This document shows positions 26,223-36,471 of a stretch of 64,000 nucleotides of DNA, one piece after another. The stretch comes from DASXMT01 sp963781305 (GTDB taxonomy: Bacteria; Actinomycetota; Acidimicrobiia; Acidimicrobiales; RAAP-2): NCBI GenBank assembly GCA_963781305.1, contig CAWAFL010000013.1:310001-374000 (forward strand). The letters are read 5' to 3'. The notes beneath the pieces were generated by a model. That model saw only the letters and a list, made by a program, of their open reading frames with translations, was not told the DNA's origin and searched no databases. How positions within the stretch are numbered: the first letter of the stretch is position 1; every line of letters starts with the position of its first letter. The position numbers and the translations under genes were made by a program.

Positions 26223-26237
26223 GCGACTATCAGTCGC
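26223..26237. terminator. Short hairpin between convergent genes
   Basis: GCGACT-ATC-AGTCGC forms a 6-bp stem 2 bp after the MDR stop and 30 bp before the end of the convergent DUF1330 gene. It could serve as a weak bidirectional terminator; there is no U-tract. Confidence 0.3.
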
Positions 26238-26266
26238 TTCAGGCGGTGCCCACCAGGTCAGCTGGA

Positions 26267-26635
26267 CTACGACTGATCGTTGGCGCCGACGGCGATGGTG
26301 GCTCGAATTTGTCTCGCCCACTCGGCTGACGTGAACCCAGGACCAACGGGGTCGACCAGGATGAGGTCACTGATGACATTGTCGGTCCTCAGATGGAGAA
26401 TCTCCTGGTATTCGGGGGAGTGGTACCACGTCTTCGCTGATTCCATGTCGGGAAAGTCCATCAGCACGACCGAACCGGGCCAGCCGCCCTCCATTACCGC
26501 AACTTGGGCGTCGAGTACCAGCCACCTGCCGCCATAGGGCTCGAATGTGGCTTCGACATTCTCCAAGTACACCAGAGCTTCGGGCTTTGGAATCCCATTG
26601 GGAATGCGCATGTGGTTGATCAAATAGGTTGTCAT
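26267..26635 (-). CDS. DUF1330-family protein
   Basis: This 122-residue dimeric alpha-beta barrel type protein has the family landmarks YLENVEATFEPYGGRWLVLD, WPGSVVLMDFPDMESAKTWY and SPEYQEILHLR. The biochemical role of DUF1330 is not established; the fold resembles small monooxygenase/stress-response barrels. The ATG at 26635 has GGAAGG 6 bp upstream. It faces the MDR reductase gene. Confidence 0.85.
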   Translation of the reverse strand: MTTYLINHMRIPNGIPKPEALVYLENVEATFEPYGGRWLVLDAQVAVMEGGWPGSVVLMDFPDMESAKTWYHSPEYQEILHLRTDNVISDLILVDPVGPGFTSAEWARQIRATIAVGANDQS

Positions 26636-26878
26636 GGCCGACCTTCCATTCTCGCTGTCTTGGGTGAGAGGGCATCCGGTGATGTCTCTCACAAAACCGT
26701 CCCATTTCGGTCGATTCATCGCGCCCGTGGAGTGCCCTAGTCTGCGCCCTGGTCGGTTCCCGCCGGAAGTATCGATCGGGCCAGGTGGGTCTGGAACCCT
26801 CACGGTGACCTGCCGAAGCTCGAGTTGTCAGCCAAGGGTCTTGGTTGCCCACCCTTTGGTGCGGCTCTATCCTCGGGC

Positions 26879-29651
26879 ATGTCGAGTAGCGATCCTGGCC
26901 AGAGGCTCCGTGGTCGACGCGGCGAGTGCGAGGCACTCGATCGACTGATGGCCGGCGTTCGGGCGGGTCAGAGCGGCGTCCTGGTCGTCCGGGGAGAGGC
27001 CGGGATCGGCAAGACCGCGCTGCTCGAATACGTCTTGCAAGAGGCGTCGGGATGCCGCGTCGCCCGCGTTGCCGGTATCGAGGGGGAAATGGAGCTGGCG
27101 TTCGCCGGATTGCATCAGTTCTGCGCACCGATGCTCGACCTCCTCGATCGCATTCCGACGCCACAGGGCGATGCGCTCGCCAAAGCCTTCGGCCTGAGCA
27201 CTGGGGATCCCCCGGACCGATTTCTCGTCGGCTTGGCCGTCCTCAGCTTGATAGCCGAGGCTGCCGAGGAACAGCCGCTGGTCTGTATTGTCGACGATGC
27301 TCAGTGGCTTGATCGCGTCTCCGCGCAGACACTGGCGTTCGTGGCTCGTCGCCTCTTGGCCGAGCGGGTCGCACTGGTGTTCGGCGTGCGTGACCCCCTC
27401 GAACACGAGTTCACCGGCCTGCCTGAGCTCGTAGTCAGAGGCCTGAACGACGCAGACGCCCGTGGGTTACTGGCGGCGGCGTTGCACGGGCCCATGGATG
27501 CTGCGGTGCGCGACCGGATCATCGCCGAGACCCGAGGAAACCCGCTGGCGTTGCTAGAGCTGCCTCGTGGGCTGACCCCGGCTGAAGCGGCAGGCGGATT
27601 CGGACTGGCGGACACCACGCCGCTGGCCGGCCGCATCGAAGAGGGCTACATCCGTCGACTCGGGCCGCTTCCGGTTGAAACCCGACGGCTGCTGCTCATG
27701 GCCGCGGTGGAGCCGGCCGGCGACGCCACCCTGCTGTGGCGCGCCGCCGAGCGACTTGGAATCGGAACCGAGGCAGCGGCCCCGGCGGAGACCGAGGGGT
27801 TGCTTGAGATCGGCGCACGGGTCCGGTTCCGACACCCGTTGGTGCGGTCGGCGGCTTACCGGGTAGCTGGCCCGACTGAACTGCGGCAGGTCCATCGAGC
27901 TCTGGCTGAGGTCACCGATCCGGCGCTCGACCCCGATCGCCGAGCTTGGCATCGTGCCCATGCGGCCTCGGGACCCGATGAAGAGGTTGCCGCCGACCTG
28001 GAGCGATCAGCCGGTCGGGCCCAAGCGCGCGGGGGACTGGCTGCTGTGGCAGCGTTCCTCGAGGAGGCGGCCAAGCTGACTGCTGACCCGGGACGACGGT
28101 CCCAGCGTGCCCTTGCCGCCGCACAGGCCAAACAGTGGGCCGGCGCGCCAGAGGCTGCGCTTGCCCTGCTGGCTATGGCCGAGGCGGGACCCTTTGACCA
28201 GCTGCGGCAAGCTCAGGTGGACCTGCTGCGCGCGGCAGATCGCGTTCGCCTCGAGACGGGGCAACGATGCTCCGCCTCTCCTGCTGAGCGCGGCTAGTCA
28301 ACTTATGTCGCTGGACGGGGAGCTCGCCCGGGAGACGTATCTCGAAGCCTTCTCGGCTGCCCTGATCGTCGGCCGGCTGTCACTCGGCGCGGATTTGGCG
28401 GAGGTGGCCACAGCGGCGCAGGAAGCGCCTGCTCCATCGACGCCGCGCCCACACGATGTCCTCCTCGATGGTTTGGTCCTGCTCGTGACCGAAGGGCGCG
28501 GCGCGGCTACGCCGATCTTGAAGCAGGCCGTGAGGGACTTCTGCAATCCGGACATCGTCGCCGAGGAGGGACTGCGTTGGTTGTGGCTTGCTGGGCGGGT
28601 GGCCCAGGACCTGTGGGACGACGCCAGCTGGGAAGTGCTGTGTGAGCAACATGTGCGCATGGCCCGCCAGACCGGTGCCCTTAACGTGCTCCCCATCGCT
28701 CTCAGATCCCGGATCTTCGTGCATGTGTTCGCAGGAGAACTGGACGAGGCCATGGCGTTGTGCGAAGAGACACAGGCTGTCAGCGCGGTGACTGGAACCC
28801 AGCTCGCGGCCTACGGTGGCGTGGTCATGGCCGCCTGGCGAGGCCGCGAGGACGAGACGTCTCGGTTGATCAAGGCCACCCTCGACGACGTACTGGGTCG
28901 AGGCGAAGGGATGGGAGTGGGCATCGCCCATTACGCCGCCGCCTTGCTCTACAACGGTCTCGGTCGCTATGCAGAGGCCTTGGCCGAGGCCGAGCTGGCC
29001 TGCGAGTACGACGATCTGGGTGTCCTGGTGTGGGCACTGACTGAGGAGGTTGAGGCGGCGACCCGGAGTGGTAGGCCGGAGATTGCCGCCGCCGCCCTTG
29101 AGCGACTGTCGCAGAGCACCGGTGTCGCCGGCACCGATTGGGCGTTGGGGATCGAATCTCGGTCGCGGGCGCTGGTGCTGGTGGCCGACGTCGACGTGGC
29201 CGAAGGCCTCTTCCGGGAGAGCATCGAACGTCTCGGGCGCACCCGGATCAGATCCGAACTGGCTCGCGCTCATCTGCTCTACGGCGAATGGCTGCGTCGG
29301 GAGAACCGACGCATTGACGCCCGTGAGGAGCTGCGGACCGCCTTCGAGGCATTCACTGAGATCGGAGCCGAAGGCTTTGCCGAACGGGCCCGCCGGGAGC
29401 TGCTGGCCACCGGGGAGACCGTGCGTAAACGCTCTGTGGAGACCTTCGACGATCTGACTGCACAAGAGGCGCAGATCGCTCGGCTGGCCAGCGATGGACG
29501 CACCAACCCGGAGATCGGTGCCGAGCTGTTTATCAGCCCTCGCACGGTCGAGTGGCACCTGCGCAAGGTCTATCCGAAGCTCGGCATCAGCACCCGCAAA
29601 CAGCTCCGTGGAGTGTTGCCTGACCGGGTGCTTTCAGCCGCCAAGGTCTAG
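26879..29651 (+). pseudogene. LAL-type LuxR regulator (AAA ATPase + C-terminal HTH), split by a +1 frameshift
   Basis: The N-terminal half (26879 to about 28258) carries Walker A GEAGIGKTALLEY and Walker B VCIVDDAQWLDR. The C-terminal half (about 28260 to 29651) carries a TPR-like region and a LuxR HTH (LTAQEAQIARLASDGRTNPE). One extra G in the GGGG at 28258-28261 separates them; removing it gives a single 923-residue protein. That is exactly the length of the intact paralogue at 45665-48436, which aligns throughout. It is either a recent pseudogene or a sequencing insertion. If functional, it is an ATP-dependent activator. Confidence 0.85.
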
Positions 29652-29663
29652 GGAGAGCCCCGA

Positions 29664-31158
29664 GTGGCGGGTCTCGACGAGAAGTTCCAGGAACTCACCA
29701 TCGAGGCTTTCCATGGAGCCTTGCAGAACGGAACGATGACTGCCACCGAGCTTGTCGATTGGTACCTGGCAAGGATCGAAGCCCACAACCATGCCGGTTC
29801 CGAGCTTCAAGCGGTGGTCACGGTGAACCCCCGAGCACGGGAGGAGGCTGCCGCGCTGAGATGAATTTCTCGCCGCACATGGCGATCTCATCGGGCCGCT
29901 CCACGGCGTGCCCGTCCTCGTGAAGGACCAGATCGAAACGGCCGGTCTCCGAACCACCTTTGGCTCGATTCTGTTCGAAGACTACGTTCCCCGGTCCGAC
30001 GCCACGCTGATCACAAAGCTCAAGGATGCGGGGGCGATCATCCTGGCCAAGACCGCGATGACGGATTTCGCCGCGGGCTGGTTCTCGTCCTCGTCAATGA
30101 CCGGACATACCAAGAACCCCTACTGCCTGTCCCGTGATTCCGGTGGCTCCAGCGCGGGTACGGCTGCCGGAGTAGCCGCCAACTTCGGGATGGTCGGAAT
30201 CGGGGGCGATACCGGAGGGTCCATACGGGTCCCTGCCTCGTTCAATAACCTTTATGGATTGCGTGTCACCACGGGACTGATCAGCCGTGCCGGTTTGTCA
30301 CCCCTCGTGCATTTCCAGGACACGCCAGGCCCGATCGCCCGGACAGTGTCCGATCTGGCAAAAGTGCTCGACAGCATCGTCGGGTACGACCGAAGCGATA
30401 CTTTCACGGTCACAGCCTTGTCTGCGTCGATCCCGGGCGGCTATGCGCAGGCGGTCGACGGTGACATACCCCTGTCCAATTGTCGGATTGGGGTGCTCGA
30501 GACGGCTTTCGGTTCCGATCAAGATGCCGATGCTACGACGGTCAACGGCGTGGTTCGGAAGGCAATCGACCGCCTGGAGCAACTCGGCGTGTCCACGATC
30601 CCTGACATCGAGATCGCCGATCTCTCCGGATGGATCTCAGATACGTCCGTCTATGTCAGACAATCGAAATCCGATATCAGCGGCTTTCTGGCTCGTCGAC
30701 CGAACGCCCCGGTCTCGAACTTCACGGAGCTTTACGAGAGAAGCAGGGCGCACATGCAGAATGACCTGTTCGATGCCGTAGCCGAGGGACCCGAAACGAG
30801 CAACGGCGACGTTGAATGCATGCGGCTCCGCCTCAACCAGGAGCACTTTCGAAGGCTTGTATTGAACACCCTTGCCGGGCACGACCTGGATTTCTTGGTC
30901 TACCCAACGGTGCAGGTATTACCCCCGACGCGGGCGGAACTCTCGGCAGAGAGGTACCACACGCTCACCTTTCCCACCAATACTGTCATCGGATCCCAAG
31001 CGGGTTTGCCCGCCCTAACTATGCCGGTCGGCTTCTCTGGTGATGGCTTGCCAATTGGGCTGGAGGTGCTCGGAACTCCGCTCGCCGAGTCAAGGCTGCT
31101 TCAGTTTGCCCGGGCGTGGGAGAAGTCTGAACGGACTCGAGCGTCACCTTCGCTATGA
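29664..31158 (+). pseudogene. Amidase-signature enzyme, split by a +1 frameshift
   Basis: The N-terminal part ends in REEAAAL and the frame continues as DEFLAAHGDLIGPLHGVPVLVKDQ if the extra A at 29859 is ignored. The restored product of 497 residues has the complete Ser-cisSer-Lys triad: Lys in VLVKDQIETAG, GGSSAGTAAG and GGDTGGSIRVPAS. The family hydrolyses amides. The start is GTG 29664, 12 bp after the LAL regulator, so the two could form one unit. The gene is disrupted as read. Confidence 0.85.
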
Positions 31159-31555
31159 CCGCAACGGCGCTCACGCCAGCACAGTGAACAGTCCAAAGTT
31201 CCAGAGGCCGAGTTGATGGCCATGCCTGTGGGGGAGGGCCAATGATGCCATCTGCTGACCCATTCATCCAAAAACGAGGCCGCATTCTGGTGGTCACCAA
31301 GATGGAAGTCATCGAGATCCTCAAACAGACGGGCGTTCCAAGCAGCCGCCCCCCAGGTGGCCCACGAGCTACGGGCCGCAACGGAAGCTGCCGCCCGGTA
31401 CAGCCTCCATGGTGGCGCTGTCGGACGACCTGACCGCTGCGGCCGACCTGTTGGTCGCTTCCTAATCAGCCAAACGACTAGATCAGGGACCAGCTCAGAG
31501 GGCATGAGCACTGGAGTAACTGAACTGGGTATAGACCGGCTCGGGGGCCATCACC
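31159..31555. other. 397-bp region without a supportable gene
   Basis: Short protein-like stretches appear in different plus-strand frames (for example PQVAHELRAATEAAARYSLH near 31355-31410) but no continuous gene joins them. It is probably degraded coding sequence. Confidence 0.4.
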
Positions 31556-31909
31556 GTGCAGAGTCCTTTCGACATCGAAGTTGGACGGTCAGGTCTAGAA
31601 GTGTCCGTTCGAGCCAACCGTGACCTTGACCTCACGTCGATCGGTGAGTTCAGGCTGGCCATAGTCGACGCCTTCGTCTTCCGACCGACTCGCCTTTTCG
31701 TAGACCTCGCAGCAGCGCCATCCGTCTCCGCCTCCGCCATGGAGGTGCTTCGTGGATACGCCGACTTCCTGGACCAAATGGTCATCCTCTGTCGAAGCGA
31801 CGTGGCTGCCCAAGTGGTGAGAACCTGGAGCCTCGACAACGTGGTCTGCAGCCAGGCGGACCCGTGGCCTATGGATGGGCCGAGGCGAACAGCGCCACAG
31901 GGCGATTGA
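31556..31909 (+). CDS. STAS-like (anti-anti-sigma type) protein
   Basis: The 117-residue protein follows the STAS pattern: LEVSVRANRDLDLTSIGEFR, then RLFVDLAAAPSVSASAMEVL, then a short helix and strand. The usual phospho-serine loop D-S-S/G is here S-V-S-A-S-A, so serines are present but the consensus is weak. It would bind an anti-sigma or partner switch kinase; none is nearby. The start is GTG 31556. Confidence 0.55.
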   Translation: MQSPFDIEVGRSGLEVSVRANRDLDLTSIGEFRLAIVDAFVFRPTRLFVDLAAAPSVSASAMEVLRGYADFLDQMVILCRSDVAAQVVRTWSLDNVVCSQADPWPMDGPRRTAPQGD

Positions 31910-32071
31910 GGATTGCGATGACTGGGAGACAATGGGACGTGGGTGTCCAAGGCACCCTCACTCCAACCCAGCCCTAGCAATCAAAGGCTTCCGTGTAAGT
32001 CGATTCGAGGGTGGCGTGCCCACTTAGTTGGACCGGCGGTGCAGACCGGTGCTTGGTGATGGAGGTGGCCG

Positions 32072-32686
32072 GTGGCGCTGGTTTGGGTGACGGGGAACTC
32101 CGGTACCGGCAAATCGATCCTGTGCACCGTGCTGGAGGAGCGGGGGCACCTGGCTGTCGATACCGATGAGGACGGGTACTGCCACTGGGTGGATCGGGAG
32201 ACCGGGCGACCAGTTGTGGACCCGCCTGATCCCGTACCGGACGGATGGTTGGACGACTTCGGCTGGCGGATCAGCCGAGCGAAGCTAGAGGCCCTCGCAA
32301 TCCAGTCGCGTGACCGGAAAGTGTTCGTGTGCGGGCCGGCCGAGAACGAGGCCGAGGTGCTGGATCTCTTCGACTTTCTCGCGTGTCTCGTGATGGATGA
32401 CGAGACCCTTAAACAGCGCCTAGCGAGCCGCACGACGAACGACTTCGGCAAGAACCCCGAGGAGCTTGCGGCCGCTTTGTGCTGGAATCCGCGCCAAGAG
32501 GAGAAGTACGGGCGCCTGGGGGCGACGATCATCGACGGCAGGTCATCTGCGGCCGAGGTCGCGGATGTGACCATCGCCGCCCTCACTCAGACTTCCTTTA
32601 AGCCACTGTCCTCAAATCCGACGAACTTCCAGCAGCCCCTCAACGTGCTCATCGTCCGATTCGATCCGAGGCCACCGCTTCCCTGA
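32072..32686 (+). CDS. P-loop kinase-like ATP-binding protein
   Basis: The 204-residue protein has an N-terminal P-loop (VTGNSGTGKS, residues 6-15), a DTDEDGYCHW acidic segment typical of small-molecule kinases, VFVCGPAENEAEV and a LID-like arginine segment (LKQRLASRTTNDFG). It resembles adenylate/shikimate/gluconate-kinase-fold proteins of unknown substrate. The GTG at 32072 has GGAGG 6 bp upstream. Confidence 0.72.
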   Translation: MALVWVTGNSGTGKSILCTVLEERGHLAVDTDEDGYCHWVDRETGRPVVDPPDPVPDGWLDDFGWRISRAKLEALAIQSRDRKVFVCGPAENEAEVLDLFDFLACLVMDDETLKQRLASRTTNDFGKNPEELAAALCWNPRQEEKYGRLGATIIDGRSSAAEVADVTIAALTQTSFKPLSSNPTNFQQPLNVLIVRFDPRPPLP

Positions 32687-32884
32687 GTTGTCTTGCCAGC
32701 AACCGCGCCAGACGGGCGCATTTGGACAATGGGTGCACATCCCGGCCTTGCCTGGATCGCTTTCCTGGACTATGGCCCAGCACCTGCCCGGTGAGACGAA
32801 GAAGCCCGGTGCCCGATCCATCGAAGGAACGTGGCGACCGTGAGTGACAGCCAGTCAGACAACCCGAAGTCGAGTGCTCAGGGA

Positions 32885-33052
32885 CTAAGTCAGCGATTCA
32901 TCCAGAGAGTTGATGAAATCGATCGCACCCTGGTCGCCTGACCGGGCCATGGCATGCACCATGAACTCATCCATCTCGTCGTAGCCCAGCTCGATCTCAG
33001 TCGGCTCGTCTGGGCCCGGCACATGGTCGTAGTCGATGCAGATCCTCGGCAC
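32885..33052 (-). CDS. Small acidic hypothetical protein
   Basis: This 55-residue protein is strongly acidic (IDYDHVPGPDEPTEIELGYD, then DEMDEFMVHAMARSGDQGAI). The residue composition and the absence of low-complexity shadow features suggest a real gene. It starts at GTG 33052, two codons after an in-frame stop. The AGGG upstream is weak. It lies just downstream of the patatin-like gene on the same strand. Confidence 0.4.
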   Translation of the reverse strand: MPRICIDYDHVPGPDEPTEIELGYDEMDEFMVHAMARSGDQGAIDFINSLDESLT

Positions 33053-33112
33053 ACACTAACCCTACGTCTCAGAGACGGGCTTCGCCCTCGACAGCATCAG
33101 CGGCGAGATAGA

Positions 33113-34075
33113 TCAACGAGGCGTGCAGATTCTCAGATGAACGTCACGCGGACCCCTTGAAACCGCCGTCGCTTCCTGCTGGCCTTGTGCGAAACCGGCA
33201 CGGGCGGAGGGGGTGCGGGTCGCCGGGTCCATCTGGTTCGTGCCCATTGCGGCTCGGGAATCGGCGTCCGGTGTGATCACCTCGACGTGGCTGCCCTGCC
33301 TACGCAGGGCCTCGACCTGGCCCTCGAGGTCCATGCACCACTCCGGTGGTCTGCGAAGGCCTTCGAACTGGCCCTCCGGCAACGTGCTGCTCCGTCCGCC
33401 GAACGGCGAGAGCACCATGACATGTGCATAGCCCGATGCAAGGTCGGCGTTGTCGGGGGAGCGCACGCCGCCGTTGATGTAGTGAGTGCCTTTGATGCTG
33501 ATAGTGGGAGACGAACCCGGCAGCGCAGTGCCGGCGGTGACCGCGTCCACCAAGTCGACGCCCGAATCGCGGTCGAACGTTGCCAACTCGCCGGTGTGCG
33601 CGTCGATGGCCACCACGATCATCGGCCTGGCCGGCCATTCGTGGCGAGGCAACCGGGCGGCGACCACGGCGCGGTGCTGTCCCGCCGTGGGTCCGAGTAT
33701 GGAGTCGCACTCCAACCCGAATGCGCCCATCGCACGTTGGAGATCGACTGCCGAGGTGGCGGCGGCGGAGATGGACCTCATCCAATCGATCACCGTGGTC
33801 ATCGGCAGGGCCGGCGGTCGTTCGCGGTTCTGTCCGACCGGTCGCATAGGCGGGGACAGCACCGAGGCCAACAGTTCGGCCGGGGGTGCACCACTCCGTA
33901 CCTGTGCTGCCGCGGTGGCACCGGACGACGTGCCGATCACCACGTCGGCGGCCTCTGTCATATCGAGACCCGCTTTGGCCAGGCCTGCGATGATCCCGAT
34001 CTCCCAGGCATTTCCGGCAGCCCCACCTCCACCGAGAACCAGAGCAACGTTGTGAGCCACCTGTGGGTCCGACAT
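33113..34075 (-). CDS. Patatin-like phospholipase family protein with altered catalytic Asp
   Basis: This 320-residue protein has the oxyanion glycine loop ALVLGGGGAAGNAWEIG and nucleophile Ser in GTSSGATAA. The dyad Asp, normally in DGG/DGA, is Asn in YINGGVRSPDNADLA. Patatins hydrolyse lipid acyl esters; without the Asp, activity would be reduced or altered. The ATG at 34075 has GGGAG 6 bp upstream; the frame extends 29 codons further upstream without homology. Confidence 0.82.
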   Translation of the reverse strand: MSDPQVAHNVALVLGGGGAAGNAWEIGIIAGLAKAGLDMTEAADVVIGTSSGATAAAQVRSGAPPAELLASVLSPPMRPVGQNRERPPALPMTTVIDWMRSISAAATSAVDLQRAMGAFGLECDSILGPTAGQHRAVVAARLPRHEWPARPMIVVAIDAHTGELATFDRDSGVDLVDAVTAGTALPGSSPTISIKGTHYINGGVRSPDNADLASGYAHVMVLSPFGGRSSTLPEGQFEGLRRPPEWCMDLEGQVEALRRQGSHVEVITPDADSRAAMGTNQMDPATRTPSARAGFAQGQQEATAVSRGPRDVHLRICTPR

Positions 34076-34843
34076 AGGTCGCTCCCAGTCAGGCGTGACA
34101 GATTGGGCTTTGTCCCCGGCGAACGGGAGCGATTCGTGAAACTGCGACATGTCTTGGTCCATTTCAGGGCATCCGAGATGCGGGCACCCGAGGACCGACG
34201 ACGACGAAGCTCTAAAGGCTCCAGCGTGAAGGGGTGAGCACCCGACTGTGAACGAAAAGAATCGGAGTCACCTCCTTAGATCGTGCGCTGGGACAGCGCT
34301 CTTGGACGAAGTCAGCCCGAAAAGTAGTCGGGTAAGGAGCTCCGCCGCAAACGACGAAGCAGTTGTCGCCCGGATTCAGTTTGGGAGCTAGCCGGCGTCG
34401 ACCATCGCAGGATCGCTCGCACGGAGCTGGCCCCGAGCATCGCTGCCCTCAGAGGCGTACCCAGGGGGAGGGCGTAGTTGCAGCTGAACCAGCCGGTCTC
34501 GAGCTCTCCCACCTGATCACCGCTCAGAAGCATGACTCCTAGGTGCGGGCGTCACACTGATCGTTGAGGATCCCACGCCCAAGCTGCTACCGTCCCTCGG
34601 TCAATTCGCGGCTAGCGACGCTGACCCTGGGGGTCGGGGCGCCCGTCGTCTGCTCGGGCTCACGACCATAGGAACTCGAGCTGCTCGCCGGTGGGACGGA
34701 AAGTTTGAGACGTGCACCCGTGCATCGTCGTTCGAGCCCCGTAGTCGCTGGAATGACGTCGAACCCCGAGTGCGAGGAATGTTCAGGTGCAAAGCGTTCG
34801 CCTGGGTGCGACAATACTCTCGGGCCAGACAGAGGAGAGGCGG
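34076..34843. other. 768-bp region without a supportable gene
   Basis: This gap separates the patatin-like gene from the module B VOC remnant. A 73-codon minus-strand frame (34312-34533) has AGGAG almost touching its ATG, but I recognise no homology. The gap should contain the divergent promoters for both flanking transcripts. Confidence 0.35.
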
Positions 34844-34978
34844 ATGAGCACCTTCGATGGACACAGGGCACCCGGCGGATCGCCGAGCAGCCCACCGGCC
34901 GATCTCAAGCTGGAGGCGGTCGTCATCCCAGTGGCCAACGCCGGGATCTGCCCATGGCCCGTACCTGATCGTGTCTGA
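34844..34978 (+). pseudogene. VOC-family gene remnant (N-terminus only)
   Basis: The frame begins MSTFDGHRAPGG and reaches DLKLEAVVIPVAN, the first beta-strand of a VOC protein (compare DMKLEVVLLPVSD in module A). It then runs into AGICPWPVPDRV and a stop. The remaining VOC domain is missing, consistent with an internal deletion that left the start and the downstream WPDWYA segment. AGAGGAG lies upstream, so translation may still start and feed the next genes. Confidence 0.6.
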
Positions 34979-35075
34979 GCACGAGAAGCGCATCGGCCGG
35001 GCCGACTCGGGCTGGCCTGACTGGTACGCCGAGTACACGGTGCCCGAACAGAGCGGCAAGGAGCTTCCTGGATGA
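34971..35075 (+). CDS. Small WPDWYA-motif protein or remnant (module B)
   Basis: A frame from GTG 34971 encodes SEHEKRIGRADSGWPDWYAEY and ends in GKELPG, 34 residues in all. It aligns with the WPDWYA protein at 24256-24423 but lacks its N-terminal helix. Its stop overlaps the oxidoreductase ATG as ATGA, the same coupling as in module A. It may be the end of a deleted VOC fusion rather than an independent gene. Confidence 0.5.
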   Translation: MSEHEKRIGRADSGWPDWYAEYTVPEQSGKELPG

Positions 35076-36445
35076 GCGATTTCGACGTGATCGTGCTGGG
35101 CGGCGGTGCGCCCGGCGAGCACTGTGCCGGGGCCATCGCGGCGCGTGGGCTTCGGGTCGCCGTCGTCGAGCGGGAGCTGGTGGGCGGCGAGTGCTCCTAC
35201 TGGGCGTGCATCCCGTCCAAATCCCTCTTGCGTCCGGGGGAGGCGGTCCAGGGCGCCCGAGATGTCGGCGCCAGCGCCGAGGTGAACGTGCAGGCGGCGC
35301 TGGACTGGCGGGACTATATGGTCTCCGGCTATTCGGATGCGGGACAAGAGAAATGGCTGGCGGATCGGGGCATCGCGCTGGTCCGGGGCGTGGGCCGGCT
35401 CGCCGGGCCCGGCGTTGTCGACGTGGACGGCACTCGCCACACGGCGGAGCATGTCGTCGTAGCGACGGGCGCGGATCCTTTCGTGCCACCCATTCCGGGG
35501 CTCGACGGCCTGGTCGGCGTGTGGGGCACCCGAGAAGCGACGGCCATGAAGACGGTTCCCAGCCGCCTCATCGTGCTCGGCGGTGGCTCGGCCGGTGTCG
35601 AGATCGCACAGGTGGTACAGCGGCTCGGTGGCCAGGCCGTGCTCGTCGAGGGCGCCGATCGGCTGATCCCACGAGAGCCGGCCCCCCTCGGTGTGGCTCT
35701 GACCGAGACACTGCGGCGGGACGGGATCGAATTGCACCTCGGAGTCCAGGCCGCGGAGGCTTCGCGCGACGGCGGCGACTACGTCCTGAGGCTCTCGGAC
35801 GGAACCTCGGTACAAGGAGAGCGACTGCTCGTGGCGACCGGCCGCCGTCCCCGTGTCGAAGGGATCGGGCTCGAGACGGTCGGTATCGAGGCGAACCCAC
35901 ACGGGATCGTGGTGGACGAGTATCTGCATGCCGGCGACAACATTTGGGCCATTGGGGATGTCAACGGGATCTGGCCCCTTACACATGTCGGCGAGTACGA
36001 GGGAGACGTTGTGGCGGCGAACATCGCCGGAGAGAGTCATCCGACGAACTACGAAGCCGTGCCGCGCGTCACGTACACCGATCCGCAGGCGGCCGCCGTC
36101 GGTGCCGCGGAGGCAACCTACAGCTGCACAACGCTCCTGACCGACGTGTCCAAGACCGCGACGTACAGCCACCAGTACGCCCAGTCGAACGGATTCTTGA
36201 CCCTGCTCAGCGACGGCGCCCGGTTGACAGGCGCTTATGCCCTCGGAGCCGAGGCCGGCGAGTGGCTCCAGCAGGCGACGCTCGCCATACGCGCCCGCGT
36301 TCCGTTGGAGGTGTTGAGCGACGTCATCCAGCCGTTCCCGAGTTTCTCGACCATCTTCGATTCGGCTTTCAAAACCCTTCGAATGTCGATCGCCAACATG
36401 CCGCCGCCTTTGCAGCCCATGCAGGCGCAGATGGCACGGCTGTGA
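35072..36445 (+). CDS. FAD-dependent pyridine-nucleotide disulfide oxidoreductase-like protein (module B)
   Basis: This 457-residue protein is a close paralogue of 22874-24259. It has FAD motif LGGGAPGEH (Ala-Pro order swapped), redox pair Cys41/Cys46 in GECSYWACIPSK, NAD(P) motif VLGGGSAGVEIAQ and FAD motif IWAIGDVNG. The C-terminal end reads IQPFPSFSTIF, so both the His and the Glu of the lipoamide dehydrogenase dyad are absent. AAGGAG sits 8 bp before the ATG. It is followed at 26 bp by the tandem VOC gene, so the two are probably co-transcribed. Confidence 0.87.
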   Translation: MSDFDVIVLGGGAPGEHCAGAIAARGLRVAVVERELVGGECSYWACIPSKSLLRPGEAVQGARDVGASAEVNVQAALDWRDYMVSGYSDAGQEKWLADRGIALVRGVGRLAGPGVVDVDGTRHTAEHVVVATGADPFVPPIPGLDGLVGVWGTREATAMKTVPSRLIVLGGGSAGVEIAQVVQRLGGQAVLVEGADRLIPREPAPLGVALTETLRRDGIELHLGVQAAEASRDGGDYVLRLSDGTSVQGERLLVATGRRPRVEGIGLETVGIEANPHGIVVDEYLHAGDNIWAIGDVNGIWPLTHVGEYEGDVVAANIAGESHPTNYEAVPRVTYTDPQAAAVGAAEATYSCTTLLTDVSKTATYSHQYAQSNGFLTLLSDGARLTGAYALGAEAGEWLQQATLAIRARVPLEVLSDVIQPFPSFSTIFDSAFKTLRMSIANMPPPLQPMQAQMARL

Positions 36446-36471
36446 CCCTAAAAGACTATCGGAGGTAGCAG

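Noticed and set aside
28258..28261. Programmed ribosomal frameshift in the LAL regulator
   Set aside because: No slippery heptamer, internal Shine-Dalgarno or downstream stem is evident, and the intact paralogue has no such site; a simple insertion or read error is more likely.
34312..34533. A 73-residue minus-strand protein
   Set aside because: AGGAG is almost adjacent to the ATG (2-base spacing) and the sequence matches no motif I recognise; evidence is too weak for a gene call.
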